Source of the DNA: Streptomyces marokkonensis
Lineage (GTDB): Bacteria; Actinomycetota; Actinomycetes; Streptomycetales; Streptomycetaceae
DNA: 64,000 nucleotides
Assembly (NCBI RefSeq): GCF_008312835.1
Contig: NZ_VSKS01000001.1
Span: 186,001-250,000, forward strand
Direction of reading: 5' to 3'
The translations under genes were made by a program, and so were the position numbers. Below the pieces are notes generated by a model, which did no database searches, was not told where the DNA came from, and worked only from the letters and a program-made list of their open reading frames with translations. Below, one piece after another: positions 16,672 through 25,709 of this stretch (position 1 is its first letter; each line of letters starts with the position of its first letter).

Positions 16672-17067
16672 ATGCCGGTGAGCAGCCACGATGTCACCGA
16701 CGAACAGTGGGAGGGGCTCGCTCAGGTCGTTCCGTTGCGGGGCCGCGACGCGTGGCCGTCCGCGGTGGGGCACCGTGCCCTGCCCGAGGCCGAGACGGAG
16801 GCGCGGCGCCGCTTCGTCGTCCTGCGCGTGAACGTGTTCGCGGACGCCCGCGACGTCGCCGAGACGCTGATGTCCGGCATACCCGTGCTGCTGGACCTGA
16901 CGGGCGCGGAGTCCGATGTCGCCAAGCGCGTCCTGGACTTCAGCACGGGCGTCGTGTTCGGCCTGGCCAGCGGGATGCACCGGGTCGACCGCAACGTCTT
17001 CCTCCTGACCCCGTCCGGCACGGAGGTCACGGGGCTCATGGAGGGGATGGGGGTTCCGGGGGCGTGA
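16672..17067 (+). CDS. SepF-like cell-division protein
   Basis: A 131-residue SepF/DUF552-fold protein. The core has the strand-helix pattern FVVLRVNVFADARDVAETLMSGIPVLLDLTG, then the SepF hallmark RVLDFSTGVVFGLASGMHRVDRNVFLLTPSG. From family knowledge, SepF dimers polymerise and link FtsZ to the membrane. Streptomycetes carry one standard SepF plus smaller SepF-like paralogues (SflA, SflB) that influence septation. This short version, lacking the long charged linker, fits the SflA/SflB class, probably SflB by remembered gene neighbourhood. It starts at ATG behind GGGGACGGAG. No amphipathic membrane-binding N-terminus is obvious, so membrane recruitment may differ from true SepF. Confidence 0.85.
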   Translation: MPVSSHDVTDEQWEGLAQVVPLRGRDAWPSAVGHRALPEAETEARRRFVVLRVNVFADARDVAETLMSGIPVLLDLTGAESDVAKRVLDFSTGVVFGLASGMHRVDRNVFLLTPSGTEVTGLMEGMGVPGA

Positions 17068-17154
17068 GCGGCCGCGCCGCTCGCGTCGCCCGTTCGTAGG
17101 AAGCCCGGTCAAGCGGAACGGTTCGCCCCGCTGCGGGCCCCTAGCGTCCCGCCC

Positions 17155-18345
17155 ATGACCTCACCACCTCTTCCCCGCCCGGACACCACCGCCCCGGCAC
17201 CCGCCGCTTCCGCGCACAGCGGCCGCCCGGGGCTGCCCCGGGTCACCGAGCTGCTGCTGTCCGCGTTCGCCGGGCACCGTGGCGTCGGACTGCCCCTCGG
17301 GCCGCTCACGCTGATCGCCGGGCCCAGCGGGAGCGGGAAGACCAGTGCGCTGCGGGCCTACGAGGCGCTCGCCCGGCTCGGTGGCGGGGCCGAACTGGGG
17401 GAGGCCTTCCCGGAGCCCGGCGCCTGTGTGCCGGAGCGGGCCCGCGCCGACGCCCAGCGGCGCCGCGGATTCCGCATCGGCTGTACCGCCGACGGCCCCG
17501 GGGGACCGGTCCGCCTGGAGGTCGCCGTCCAGGCCGAGCCCGAGCTGCGGATCGTGGGGGAGCGGCTGACGGCGGACGGGCAGGTCCTGCTGGAGACCGC
17601 GCTGCGCGACCCGCGCCGCCGCGCCGTGCAGGCCGCCTGGCACACGGCCGGGGCGGCCCCGGTGACCCGCGCCCCGCTGCCGGACGACCGGCTCGGCACC
17701 GCGCTGCTGCCGCTGCGCGTCGCCGGCAAGACGCCGGGTCAGCGCAGAGTGCTCGCCGCCGCCGAGCAGATGGTGGTCGCCCTGCGCTCCGTCTTCCCCT
17801 GCGACCCCCGTCCCGACCGGATGCGCGAGCCGGTGCCGGCCGGATCCGGCCGGCTGCTCGGCGGCTGCGGCAACCTCGCCGACGTGCTGTGGCGCACCCG
17901 CGCCGAGTGCGCCCGCCGGCACGCGCTCCTCGTCGAGGCGGTGCGCGCCGGATGCGCCGGGCCGGTCACCGACCTGCTCTCCGAGCCGTACGACGCCGGC
18001 CGCCTGGTCCGCGCCCTGCTCGACCGGGGCGACGGCACCCGCACCGAGCTGCGGCGGCTCGGCGACGGCGAGCTGCGGTACACGGCGCTCGCGCTGGTGC
18101 TGCTCACCGGCCCCGGCGTACTGGAGACCGACGTGCCCGGCGAGGTCCCGGCCGCGCTGCGCACCCTCACGGTCCTCGCCGACGGCCTGGACCGGTCCCT
18201 GGACCCCGGACAGCGCACGGAACTGCTCCGTCTGGCCGCGCGGATGTGCGCGCGCGGGCACATCCGCCTGGCCGGCGCGGTGAGCGACGCCTCCTGGGCC
18301 GCGGGAGTGCCCGGAGTGACGGTGGTACACCTGGACCGTGACTGA
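17155..18345 (+). CDS. AAA-type (OLD/RecF-like) ATPase with degenerate Walker B
   Basis: A 396-residue P-loop protein. A 30-residue low-complexity lead precedes LLLSAFAGHRGVGLPLGPLTLIAGPSGSGKTSALRAY, with Walker A GPSGSGKTS at about residues 55-63. Near the C-terminus are LGDGELRYTALAL, matching the signature motif of AAA15/AAA21-type ABC-like ATPases, and TVLADGLDRSLD where a Walker B Asp-Glu (usually LIDEID) is expected. The acidic pair is not clean, so ATP hydrolysis may be weak. No obvious ribosome-binding site precedes the ATG. It overlaps the MazG-like gene by eight bases. Possible role in DNA or nucleotide stress, by neighbour association only. Confidence 0.75.
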   Translation: MTSPPLPRPDTTAPAPAASAHSGRPGLPRVTELLLSAFAGHRGVGLPLGPLTLIAGPSGSGKTSALRAYEALARLGGGAELGEAFPEPGACVPERARADAQRRRGFRIGCTADGPGGPVRLEVAVQAEPELRIVGERLTADGQVLLETALRDPRRRAVQAAWHTAGAAPVTRAPLPDDRLGTALLPLRVAGKTPGQRRVLAAAEQMVVALRSVFPCDPRPDRMREPVPAGSGRLLGGCGNLADVLWRTRAECARRHALLVEAVRAGCAGPVTDLLSEPYDAGRLVRALLDRGDGTRTELRRLGDGELRYTALALVLLTGPGVLETDVPGEVPAALRTLTVLADGLDRSLDPGQRTELLRLAARMCARGHIRLAGAVSDASWAAGVPGVTVVHLDRD

Positions 18346-18712
18346 TCCGCACGACGACGCGGCCGCGCGCCGCCCCCTCGACCTCGCCGGACTCCAGCGC
18401 CGGCTCGCCGACTTCGCCGCCGCGCGCGACTGGCAGCCGTACCACACCCCGAAGAACCTCGCCGCCGCGCTCAGCGTGGAGTCCTCCGAACTCCTCGAGA
18501 TCTTCCAGTGGCTGACGCCCGAGGAGTCCGCCCGCGTCATGGACGACCCGGACACCGCGCACCGCGTCACCGACGAGGTCGCCGATGTCCTCGCCTATCT
18601 GCTCCAGCTGTGCGGGGTCCTCGATGTCGACCCGCTGGCAGCGCTCGCCGCCAAGATCGACCGGAACGAGCACAGGTTCCCGGCGGGGAAGCCGGACCGC
18701 GGGTCCCCGTGA
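18338..18712 (+). CDS. MazG-like nucleotide pyrophosphohydrolase
   Basis: A 124-residue all-alpha NTP pyrophosphohydrolase of the RS21-C6/dCTPase type. The metal-binding acidic helices are visible: VESSELLEIFQWL (ExxE motif) and TDEVADVLAYLLQL (ExxD), with the AAARDWQPYHTPKNLAAAL lead that shapes the nucleotide pocket. Such enzymes hydrolyse (d)NTPs to monophosphates, often removing damaged or non-canonical nucleotides. GTG 18338 overlaps the ATPase gene by eight bases, so the two are translated from one transcript. A small hairpin with a T-run follows immediately after the stop. Confidence 0.9.
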   Translation: MTDPHDDAAARRPLDLAGLQRRLADFAAARDWQPYHTPKNLAAALSVESSELLEIFQWLTPEESARVMDDPDTAHRVTDEVADVLAYLLQLCGVLDVDPLAALAAKIDRNEHRFPAGKPDRGSP

Positions 18713-18713
18713 A

Positions 18714-18734
18714 GGAGCATAAGGCTCCACTTTT
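18714..18734 (+). terminator. Intrinsic terminator with T-run
   Basis: GGAGC-ATAAG-GCTCC is followed by ACTTTT, a short rho-independent terminator right after the MazG-like gene. True T-runs after hairpins are uncommon in such GC-rich genomes. The following 160 bases to 18894 are notably AT-rich for this window and probably carry the promoter of the next gene. Confidence 0.6.
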
Positions 18735-18894
18735 ACTCTCCGTGTTCGAAAACTCGACCCCGCTCGAATTGTTGTCCACAGATTTCGGTCTTCCTCTGGC
18801 TTTTTGTCTCACGCCCCCTCACTCTGGGTAGTGAACATGGGAGTTCAACGGATGCGGACGCGTGGGCAGCGCGTCGGACAGACGGGGGCAGCGC

Positions 18895-19365
18895 ATGGAC
18901 GCTGTGCGGCTCATCGTGACGAGCAGAAGGGCCCTGGCCGCGAGCAAGGGCGTGCCGGAGCAGCTGACCGAGGTCTGGCAGGCGCAGGCCCTGGCGCAGG
19001 CGATCGGCAGCAGGCTCGCGGTCGCCGGACCGCCCGAACTGCGCGGTGAGGCACTGGGACTGACCGAGCTCGCGGGCCGCGGCTGCGGTGTGCTGGGCAC
19101 CCCGGAGCTCGCACCGGGTGAGCTGCGCGCGGCCCAGCTCACCGAACTGGGCGAGGCCCGCCAGTCCCTGATGTGTCTCGGCGGTCTGCTCGGCGAGGTC
19201 GGCATCGCCCTGGTCGGCATGGCCTGCTCCGCGGACGACGAGGCGACCTACTGGCAGTGCATGGAGGCCATCGACGCGGCGGACGAGTCCCGGGACCGGG
19301 TCCTGGAGATGCTCCGCAGACTGGCGGACCGCGACGCGGTCCTGACGGAGCGGGAGGCCGGATGA
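18895..19365 (+). CDS. DUF6099-like hypothetical protein
   Basis: A 156-residue, almost entirely helical, acidic protein (MDAVRLIVTSRRALAAS ... YWQCMEAIDAADESRDRV). It resembles a Streptomyces-restricted family I believe is annotated DUF6099. It has no signal peptide, membrane segment or recognisable active site. ATG 18895 follows ACGGGGGCAGCGC. It stands alone between a terminator and a small minus-strand gene. Helical bundle architecture suggests a protein-protein interaction role, but nothing proves this. Confidence 0.7.
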   Translation: MDAVRLIVTSRRALAASKGVPEQLTEVWQAQALAQAIGSRLAVAGPPELRGEALGLTELAGRGCGVLGTPELAPGELRAAQLTELGEARQSLMCLGGLLGEVGIALVGMACSADDEATYWQCMEAIDAADESRDRVLEMLRRLADRDAVLTEREAG

Positions 19366-19392
19366 ACCCACCGGCCTTCCCGCTCCGCAGGT

Positions 19393-19590
19393 TCAGCGGC
19401 CCTCGTTCCCGTCCTCGGCACCCGCGCCGTCGGCTCCACCGCCCCGTACCGGCCTCGCCGCCCGCAGATCCGCGCCCAGCGCCGACAGGTCCGCGTTCAG
19501 CGCCGCCATCAGCTCCTCCATCTGCCGCAACAGCCCCCTCGGCGGCCCCTCGGCCACCCCACCCCGCTGCGGCACGTTCTCCTGGGACAT
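19393..19590 (-). CDS. Small hypothetical protein (65 aa)
   Basis: A 65-residue protein with one central amphipathic helix (PPRGLLRQMEELMAALNADLSALGADLRAARP) flanked by Gly/Glu/Asp-rich ends. A very good ribosome-binding site (GGGGAGG, five bases before ATG) supports expression despite the small size. It converges on the DUF6099-like gene. No family recognised. The 288-base gap to the next plus-strand gene is GC-rich and shows no element I can name. Confidence 0.6.
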   Translation of the reverse strand: MSQENVPQRGGVAEGPPRGLLRQMEELMAALNADLSALGADLRAARPVRGGGADGAGAEDGNEGR

Positions 19591-19878
19591 GACGGCCTCC
19601 CCGGCCCGTGGCCCCTGGCACCGCCGTCACCCCCCGGCCTGCCCGGCGGGCGGACGGCGGGCAGGCGGCGACAGGACCCGAGGACCGACACGGTGACACC
19701 CCGGCGCACACCGGCCGGCGCGCGAGCCGGGCGCTCCGGCTCCGCCCGAGCCAACGATCTTCACCGGGGCCGGTCGCACCGCACCACCGGCCCCGGCCGA
19801 TTTCACCCGGCCGTGGCCCGTGGCACGCCGGAAGGGCGGGCGGAGCGGCCCCGGCCCGGAAGCGTGCAGGATGGAGAC

Positions 19879-20802
19879 ATGGATCTTCGCATCTTCACCG
19901 AGCCCCAGCAGGGGGCCACCTACGACACCTTGCTCACCGTCGCCAAGGCCACCGAGGATCTGGGCTTCGACGCCTTCTTCCGCTCCGACCACTACCTCAG
20001 CATGGGCTCCGTGGACGGCCTGCCCGGCCCCACCGACGCCTGGATCACCCTGGCCGGCCTCGCCCGCGAGACCCGGCGCATCCGGCTCGGCACCCTGATG
20101 ACCGCCGGAACCTTCCGCCTCCCCGGCGTGCTCGCCATCCAGGTCGCCCAGGTCGACCAGATGTCCGGCGGCCGCATCGAACTGGGCCTCGGCGCGGGCT
20201 GGTTCGAGGAGGAGCACAAGGCCTACGGCATTCCCTTCCCCAAGGAGAAGTTCGCCCGCCTCGAGGAACAGCTGGAGATCGTCACCGGCCTGTGGGCCAC
20301 CGAGCCCGGCAAGACCTTCGACCACCACGGCACCTACTACGACCTCACCAGGTCCCCCGCGCTCCCCAAGCCCGCCCAGGCCAAGGTGCCGGTGCTCATC
20401 GGCGGCCACGGAGCGATCCGCACCCCGCGCCTGGCCGCCCGGTACGCGGACGAGTTCAACATGCCCTTCGCCTCGGTGGAGGACACCGCGCGCCAGTTCG
20501 GGCGGGTCCGCGACGCCGCGCAGGAGGCCGGCCGCGACCCGGACGACCTCGTCTACTCCAACGCCCTCGTCGTCTGCGTGGGCAAGGACGACCAGGAGGT
20601 CGCCCGCCGGGCCGCCGCGATCGGCCGCGAGGCCGGCGAACTCAGGGCCAACGGCCTGGCGGGCTCCCCGGCCGAGGTCGTCGACAAGATCGGCCGCTAC
20701 GCCTCGACCGGCTCCCGGCGCATCTACCTCCAGCTCCTCGACCTCTCCGACCTCGACCACCTGGAGCTGATCTCCTCCGAGGTCCAGTCGCAGCTGCCGT
20801 GA
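19879..20802 (+). CDS. LLM-class F420-dependent oxidoreductase
   Basis: A 307-residue bacterial luciferase-like TIM-barrel protein. Typical features are MDLRIFTEPQQGATYDTLLTVAKATEDLGFDAFFRSDH at the N-terminus, TRRIRLGTLMTAGTFRLPGVLAIQVAQVDQMSGGRIELGLGAGW (the hallmark phosphate-binding GGR-ELGLGAGW segment), then PVLIGGHG and a C-terminal GSPAEVVDKI helix. This branch in actinobacteria uses coenzyme F420 rather than FMN for hydride transfer; the substrate is not predictable. ATG 19879 follows an AGGATGGAG ribosome-binding region, and the longer upstream reading is low-complexity and discarded. Monocistronic. Confidence 0.9.
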   Translation: MDLRIFTEPQQGATYDTLLTVAKATEDLGFDAFFRSDHYLSMGSVDGLPGPTDAWITLAGLARETRRIRLGTLMTAGTFRLPGVLAIQVAQVDQMSGGRIELGLGAGWFEEEHKAYGIPFPKEKFARLEEQLEIVTGLWATEPGKTFDHHGTYYDLTRSPALPKPAQAKVPVLIGGHGAIRTPRLAARYADEFNMPFASVEDTARQFGRVRDAAQEAGRDPDDLVYSNALVVCVGKDDQEVARRAAAIGREAGELRANGLAGSPAEVVDKIGRYASTGSRRIYLQLLDLSDLDHLELISSEVQSQLP

Positions 20803-20962
20803 CGCGCGCCCGGCGGGGGACCGCCTCCCGCCGGGGCGGCTCCCCGCCGCCGGCACCCCGAAATTCCCCAGACCCCGGGACGCCTTCGCTGTACGTTGAC
20901 CGGACGCGCCGGAGTCCCGGTGCATACCCGCAGTTCACCAGGTGTTTCGAGGTGTGACCACC

Positions 20963-22426
20963 GTGTTCCTGACGATCAGTACCACCGGCTCCGCCGAGCG
21001 CCCGGCGACCGACCTCGGATTCCTGCTGCACAAGCATCCCGGGAAGGCGCAGGCGTTCTCCACGTCCTACGGCACGGCACACGTCCTCTACCCCGAGGCC
21101 GGCGCCGAGCGCTGCACTGCGGCGCTGCTGCTGGAGGTGGACGCGGTGGCACTGGTCAGGCGCGGCAAGGGCAGGGGCCGCGGCGGCGCCCCAGACGCCG
21201 CCCTCGCGCAGTACGTCAACGACCGCCCGTACGCGGCCTCCTCCCTGCTCGCCGTCGCGCTGAGCGGTGTCTTCTCCAGCGCGATGCGCGGCGTGTGCAA
21301 CGCCCGCCCGGAGCTCCCGGACCGGCCGCGCCCGCTGCGCGTCGAGGTGCCCGCGCTGCCCGCGCGCGGCGGCCCCGAACTCGTCCGCCGGCTCTTCGAA
21401 CCGCTCGGCTGGACGGTCACCGCCGAACCCGTCCCGCTGGACGCCGAGTTCCCGCAGTGGGGCCACTCGCGATACATACGCCTGGTCCTGGACGCAAACA
21501 CGCTCACCCTCGCCCAGGCGCTGCGCCACCTCTACGTGCTGCTCCCCGTCCTCGACGACGCCAAGCACTACTGGGTCTCCTCCGACGAGGTCGACAAGCT
21601 GCTGCGGGCCGGCGAGGGCTGGCTGCCCGGACACCCGGAGCAGAAGCTGATCACCAGCCGGTACCTCTCCCGCCGCTGGTCGCTGACCCGGCAGGCATGG
21701 GAGCGGCTGGAGCTGGTCCGGCTGGCCGAGGCCGACGACAGCGAGGTCGAGGACATCGACAACGCCGTCGCGGCGGAGGCCGAGCAGGAGGAGAAGCCCA
21801 CCCCGCTCGCCGCGCTGCGGCGGGACGCGATCCTCACCGCGCTCCGCGCCCGCGGCGCCGCCCGGGTGCTCGACCTCGGCTGCGGCCAGGGGCAGTTGGT
21901 CCAGGAGCTGCTCAGGGACCCGTCCTTCACCGAGATCGTGGGCGTCGACGTGTCGGTGCGGGCGCTCACCATCGCCTCCCGGCGGCTGAAGCTGGACCGC
22001 ATGGGGGAGCGGCAGGCGGCGCGCGTGCAGCTCTTCCAGGGCTCCCTCGCGTACACCGACAAGCGGCTCGACGGTTACGACGCCGCCGTGCTCAGTGAGG
22101 TGATCGAACACCTCGACCCGCCCCGGCTGCCCGCCCTGGAGTACGCGGTGTTCGGCGCCGCCCGCCCCCGGACCGTCCTCGTGACCACCCCCAACGTCGA
22201 GTACAACGTGCGCTGGGAGAGCCTGCCGGCCGGCCACGTCCGGCACGGCGACCACCGCTTCGAGTGGACCCGTGAGGAGTTCCGCGCCTGGGCGCGGAAG
22301 GTGGCCGAACGTTATGGCTACGGCGTGGAGTTCGTACCCGTCGGGCCGGACGACCCCGAGGTCGGACCGCCCACCCAGATGGCCGTGTTCCAGGCCGGGA
22401 CCGCGAAGGAGGCCGAGGCCGCATGA
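20963..22426 (+). CDS. hen1: RNA 3'-terminal ribose 2'-O-methyltransferase Hen1
   Basis: A 487-residue bacterial Hen1. The N-terminal about 240 residues are the bacterial-specific domain (MFLTISTTG, DLGFLLHKHPGKAQAF, YVNDRPYAASSLLAVAL). The C-terminal methyltransferase has the SAM loop VLDLGCGQGQ (about 302-311), and the metal ligands EVIEHLD and GDHRFEW. Established role: it 2'-O-methylates the 3' end at a ribotoxin-cleaved RNA break before sealing by Pnkp, making the repaired junction resistant to recutting. GTG 20963 was chosen for its spacing to GAGGTG; other GTGs lie upstream. The stop overlaps the Pnkp start (ATGA), giving the classical RNA-repair operon. Confidence 0.95.
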   Translation: MFLTISTTGSAERPATDLGFLLHKHPGKAQAFSTSYGTAHVLYPEAGAERCTAALLLEVDAVALVRRGKGRGRGGAPDAALAQYVNDRPYAASSLLAVALSGVFSSAMRGVCNARPELPDRPRPLRVEVPALPARGGPELVRRLFEPLGWTVTAEPVPLDAEFPQWGHSRYIRLVLDANTLTLAQALRHLYVLLPVLDDAKHYWVSSDEVDKLLRAGEGWLPGHPEQKLITSRYLSRRWSLTRQAWERLELVRLAEADDSEVEDIDNAVAAEAEQEEKPTPLAALRRDAILTALRARGAARVLDLGCGQGQLVQELLRDPSFTEIVGVDVSVRALTIASRRLKLDRMGERQAARVQLFQGSLAYTDKRLDGYDAAVLSEVIEHLDPPRLPALEYAVFGAARPRTVLVTTPNVEYNVRWESLPAGHVRHGDHRFEWTREEFRAWARKVAERYGYGVEFVPVGPDDPEVGPPTQMAVFQAGTAKEAEAA

Positions 22427-24999
22427 CCAGCCGGACCACCCCCACGGCGCAGGGCCGCACCCTGCCCGTCACCGACCTCTCCCTCGTGGTGCTCATCGGC
22501 GCCTCCGGATCGGGCAAGTCCACCTTCGCCCGCCGGCACTTCAAGCCCACCGAGGTCATCTCCTCCGACTTCTGCCGCGGCCTCGTCGCCGACGACGAGA
22601 ACGACCAGAGCGCGTCCCGTGACGCCTTCGACGTGCTGCACTACATCGCCGGCAAGCGCCTCGCCGCCGGCCGCCGCACCGTCGTCGACGCCACCAGCGT
22701 CCAGCAGGACGCCCGGCGGCAGTTGATCGACCTGGCCAAGCGGCACGACGTCCTGCCCGTCGCCATCGTGCTCGACGTGCCCGAGCAGGTGTGCGCCGAG
22801 CGCAACGCGGCCCGCACCGACCGCGCCGACATGCCGCGCCGGGTCATCCAGCGCCACACCCGTGAACTGCGCCGCTCACTGCGCCACCTGGAGCGCGAGG
22901 GCTTCCGCAGGGTGCACGTGCTGCGCGGCGTGGAGGAGATCGAGCACGCCACCGTCGTCACCGAGAAGCGGTTCAACGACCTCACCCACCTCACCGGCCC
23001 CTTCGACATCATCGGCGACATCCACGGCTGCTCCGCCGAACTCGAGGCCCTGCTCGGCAAGCTGGGCTACGACGACGGCGTCCACCCCGAGGGCCGTACC
23101 GCCGTCTTCGTCGGCGACCTCGTCGACCGCGGCCCGGACAGCCCCGGCGTGCTGCGCCGCGTGATGGCCATGGTGAAGTCGGGCGACGCGCTCTGCGTGC
23201 CCGGCAACCACGAGAACAAGTTCGGCCGCCACCTGCGCGGCCGCAACGTCCAGCACACCCACGGGCTCGCCGAGACCATCGAGCAGATGGAGAGCCAGAG
23301 CGAGGAGTTCCGCGCCGAGGTACGGCAGTTCATCGACGGTCTGGTCAGCCACTACGTCCTCGACGGCGGCAGGCTCGTGGTCTGCCACGCCGGTCTGCCG
23401 GAGAAGTACCACGGCCGCACCTCCGGCCGGGTCCGCAGCCACGCCCTGTACGGCGACACCACCGGCGAGACCGACGAGTTCGGCCTGCCCGTGCGCTACC
23501 CGTGGGCCGAGGACTACCGAGGCCGGGCTGCGGTCGTCTACGGCCACACCCCGGTCCCGGAGGCCACCTGGCTCAACAACACCATCTGCCTGGACACCGG
23601 CGCGGTGTTCGGCGGCAAGCTCACCGCGCTGCGCTGGCCGGAGCGGGAACTGGTCGACGTACCGGCGGAGCGGGTCTGGTACGAACCGGCCCGTCCGCTG
23701 CGCACCGAGGCACCCGGCGGCCACGAGGGGCGCCCGCTGGACCTGGCGGACGTGCGCGGCCGCCGCGTCGTCGAGACCCGGCACGCGGGCCGCGTCTCCG
23801 TCCGCGAGGAGAACGCCGCCGCGGCCCTGGAGGTCATGAGCCGCTTCGCGATCGACCCGCGCCTGCTGCCGTACCTCCCGCCGACCATGGCGCCCACGGC
23901 GACCTCGCACCTCGAGGCCCGCGGCCCGGCCGCTGCTGAACCCTTTCTGGAGCACCCGGTCGAGGCGTTCGCCCAGTACCGTCAGGACGGCGTCGCACGG
24001 GTCGTGTGCGAGGAGAAGCACATGGGCTCCCGCGCGGTCGCCCTGGTCTGCCGGGACGCCGACGCGGCCCGCAGGCGCTTCGGGGCGGAAGGTCCCACCG
24101 GATCCCTGTACACCCGCACCGGCCGCCCGTTCTTCGACGACGCCGCCGTCACGGAGGAGATCCTCGCCCGCCTGCGCACGGCCGTCGCCGAGGCCGGGCT
24201 CTGGGACGAACTCGACACGGACTGGCTGCTGCTGGACGCCGAGCTGATGCCGTGGTCGCTGAAGGCGTCCGGACTGCTGCGGTCCCAGTACGCCGCGGTC
24301 GGCGCCGCCTCCGGCGCGGTCTTCCCGGGCGCCCTGGCCGCTCTGGAGGGCGCGGCGGCCCGGGGCGTCGACGTGCGGGACCTGCTGGACCGGCAGCGCG
24401 AACGGGCCGACGACGCCTCGGCGTTCACCGCGGCGTACCGCCGCTACTGCTGGACCACCGACGGCCTGGACGGCGTACGCCTGGCGCCGTTCCAGCTCCT
24501 CGCCGTCCAGGGCCGCAGCCTCGCGGCCCTGCCCCACGACGAGCAGCTCGCCCTGATCGACCGCATGGTCGAGCACGACGCCACCGGTCTGCTGCAGACC
24601 ACCCGGCGCCTCTACGTCGACACCGCCGACCCCGAGTCGGTGCGGGCCGGCGTCGACTGGTGGCTGGAGATGACCGGACGCGGCGGCGAGGGCATGGTCG
24701 TCAAGCCGGTCGGCGCCCTGGTCCGCGACCCGTCGGGCCGCCTGGTGCAGCCGGGCGTCAAGTGCCGTGGCCGCGAGTACCTGCGGATCATCTACGGCCC
24801 CGAGTACACCCGCCCGGAGAACCTGGCCCGCCTGCGCGGCCGCTCCCTGAACCACAAGCGCTCGCTCGCGGTCCGCGAGTACGCGCTCGGCCTGGAGGCC
24901 CTGGACCGCCTGTCCGAGGGCGAGCCGCTGTGGCGCGTCCACGAGCCGGTCTTCGCCGTACTGGCGCTGGAGTCCGAACCGGTGGACCCCCGCCTGTAG
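22423..24999 (+). CDS. pnkp: Polynucleotide kinase-phosphatase/ligase-like Pnkp
   Basis: An 858-residue three-domain RNA end-healing and sealing enzyme. The N-terminal kinase has P-loop GASGSGKST (26-34). The central metallophosphoesterase has DIIGDIHGCS, GDLVDRGPDS and GNHENKFG (about residues 185-265), and further His in VVCHAGLP and YGHTPVP. The C-terminal adenylyltransferase has nucleotidyl lysine K532 in EEKHMGSRAV and VVKPVG and PGVKCRGREYLRIIYGP as later motifs. Length is as expected for the family. It works with Hen1, encoded four bases overlapping upstream: the kinase and phosphatase heal ends, Hen1 marks the 2'-OH, and the ligase domain seals. Confidence 0.95.
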   Translation: MTSRTTPTAQGRTLPVTDLSLVVLIGASGSGKSTFARRHFKPTEVISSDFCRGLVADDENDQSASRDAFDVLHYIAGKRLAAGRRTVVDATSVQQDARRQLIDLAKRHDVLPVAIVLDVPEQVCAERNAARTDRADMPRRVIQRHTRELRRSLRHLEREGFRRVHVLRGVEEIEHATVVTEKRFNDLTHLTGPFDIIGDIHGCSAELEALLGKLGYDDGVHPEGRTAVFVGDLVDRGPDSPGVLRRVMAMVKSGDALCVPGNHENKFGRHLRGRNVQHTHGLAETIEQMESQSEEFRAEVRQFIDGLVSHYVLDGGRLVVCHAGLPEKYHGRTSGRVRSHALYGDTTGETDEFGLPVRYPWAEDYRGRAAVVYGHTPVPEATWLNNTICLDTGAVFGGKLTALRWPERELVDVPAERVWYEPARPLRTEAPGGHEGRPLDLADVRGRRVVETRHAGRVSVREENAAAALEVMSRFAIDPRLLPYLPPTMAPTATSHLEARGPAAAEPFLEHPVEAFAQYRQDGVARVVCEEKHMGSRAVALVCRDADAARRRFGAEGPTGSLYTRTGRPFFDDAAVTEEILARLRTAVAEAGLWDELDTDWLLLDAELMPWSLKASGLLRSQYAAVGAASGAVFPGALAALEGAAARGVDVRDLLDRQRERADDASAFTAAYRRYCWTTDGLDGVRLAPFQLLAVQGRSLAALPHDEQLALIDRMVEHDATGLLQTTRRLYVDTADPESVRAGVDWWLEMTGRGGEGMVVKPVGALVRDPSGRLVQPGVKCRGREYLRIIYGPEYTRPENLARLRGRSLNHKRSLAVREYALGLEALDRLSEGEPLWRVHEPVFAVLALESEPVDPRL

Positions 25000-25070
25000 C
25001 GGACACGTCCCGCACCTGGTCCGTACGGGGCGTGCAGTCCACGCCCCGTACGGACCGGGCCGGGGTATGT

Positions 25071-25673
25071 CATACGTCCACCGCGCTGCGCCGCCTCGTC
25101 GTGCGTACCCTCCTGACCAGCGGCCGGCTCACCGAGGCCGGTCACGCCCTGGTCACCGGCCTCGCCCGCACCCTGGACACCTGGCTGCGCGAACCCGTCG
25201 CCCCGCCCGCCCGGGCCCGCACCGCCGCCGCCCCGCACCGCACGGAGTGGCGCCTGCGCAAGATCGCCCCACCGCCCCTGCCAGGACACGCCGCCTCCCC
25301 CGGCCCGGAAGGGCACTCCGTGCCACCCGGGGGCCCCGCCGCCGGCGCGTCCGCCGAGCCGGACGGCCTCCGTTTCCGGTCCGGCCGCGCCTCCTGGCCG
25401 GACGTCCGCACCCACGCCTTCGCCGTGCCGCCCGCCGAGCCGCGCACCGCGGACGAGTTCCTCGCCGTGGGGGACCCGGGGGCCGCCGTCAAGCGGTATG
25501 CCGAGGAGCTGGAACGGGAGCCCCGGGACCCGCATCCGCTCGCCGGACGGATCGTCGCCCGGGCGGCGCTGGAACCGGCCCGGGCGCCCGGCGGATGCCG
25601 GCCCGGCCGGAGCTGCTGCCGCCGGGGCCGAGCACCGGGTGACCGACGCGGGACCGCAGATCGGCCCGAGTGA
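25071..25673 (+). pseudogene. Remnant of the C-terminus of an HExxH-type protein
   Basis: In this frame the reading LRRLVVRTLLTSGRLTEAGH ... ARTLDTWLREPV ... HRTEWRLRKIAPP is protein-like, then DEFLAVGDPGAAVKRYAEELEREP. This looks like the C-terminal third of the Streptomyces HExxH-motif (2-oxoglutarate-type peptide beta-hydroxylase) family. The catalytic HExxH part is missing, the only in-frame start (GTG 25101) lacks a ribosome-binding site, and after about base 25590 the family-like reading (ARPELLPP) moves to another frame. I read it as a decayed, 5'-deleted and frameshifted gene. Alternative: a short intact hypothetical gene. Confidence 0.5.
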
Positions 25674-25709
25674 GGGGTGAACGGGCGGCCGGGTGGTCAG
25701 GATGGAGGC

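Noticed and set aside
18833-18846. GAAC-ATGGGA-GTTC inverted repeat as a LexA (SOS) box
   Set aside because: Actinobacterial LexA boxes have four bases between the half-sites; here there are six, and the flanks do not match.
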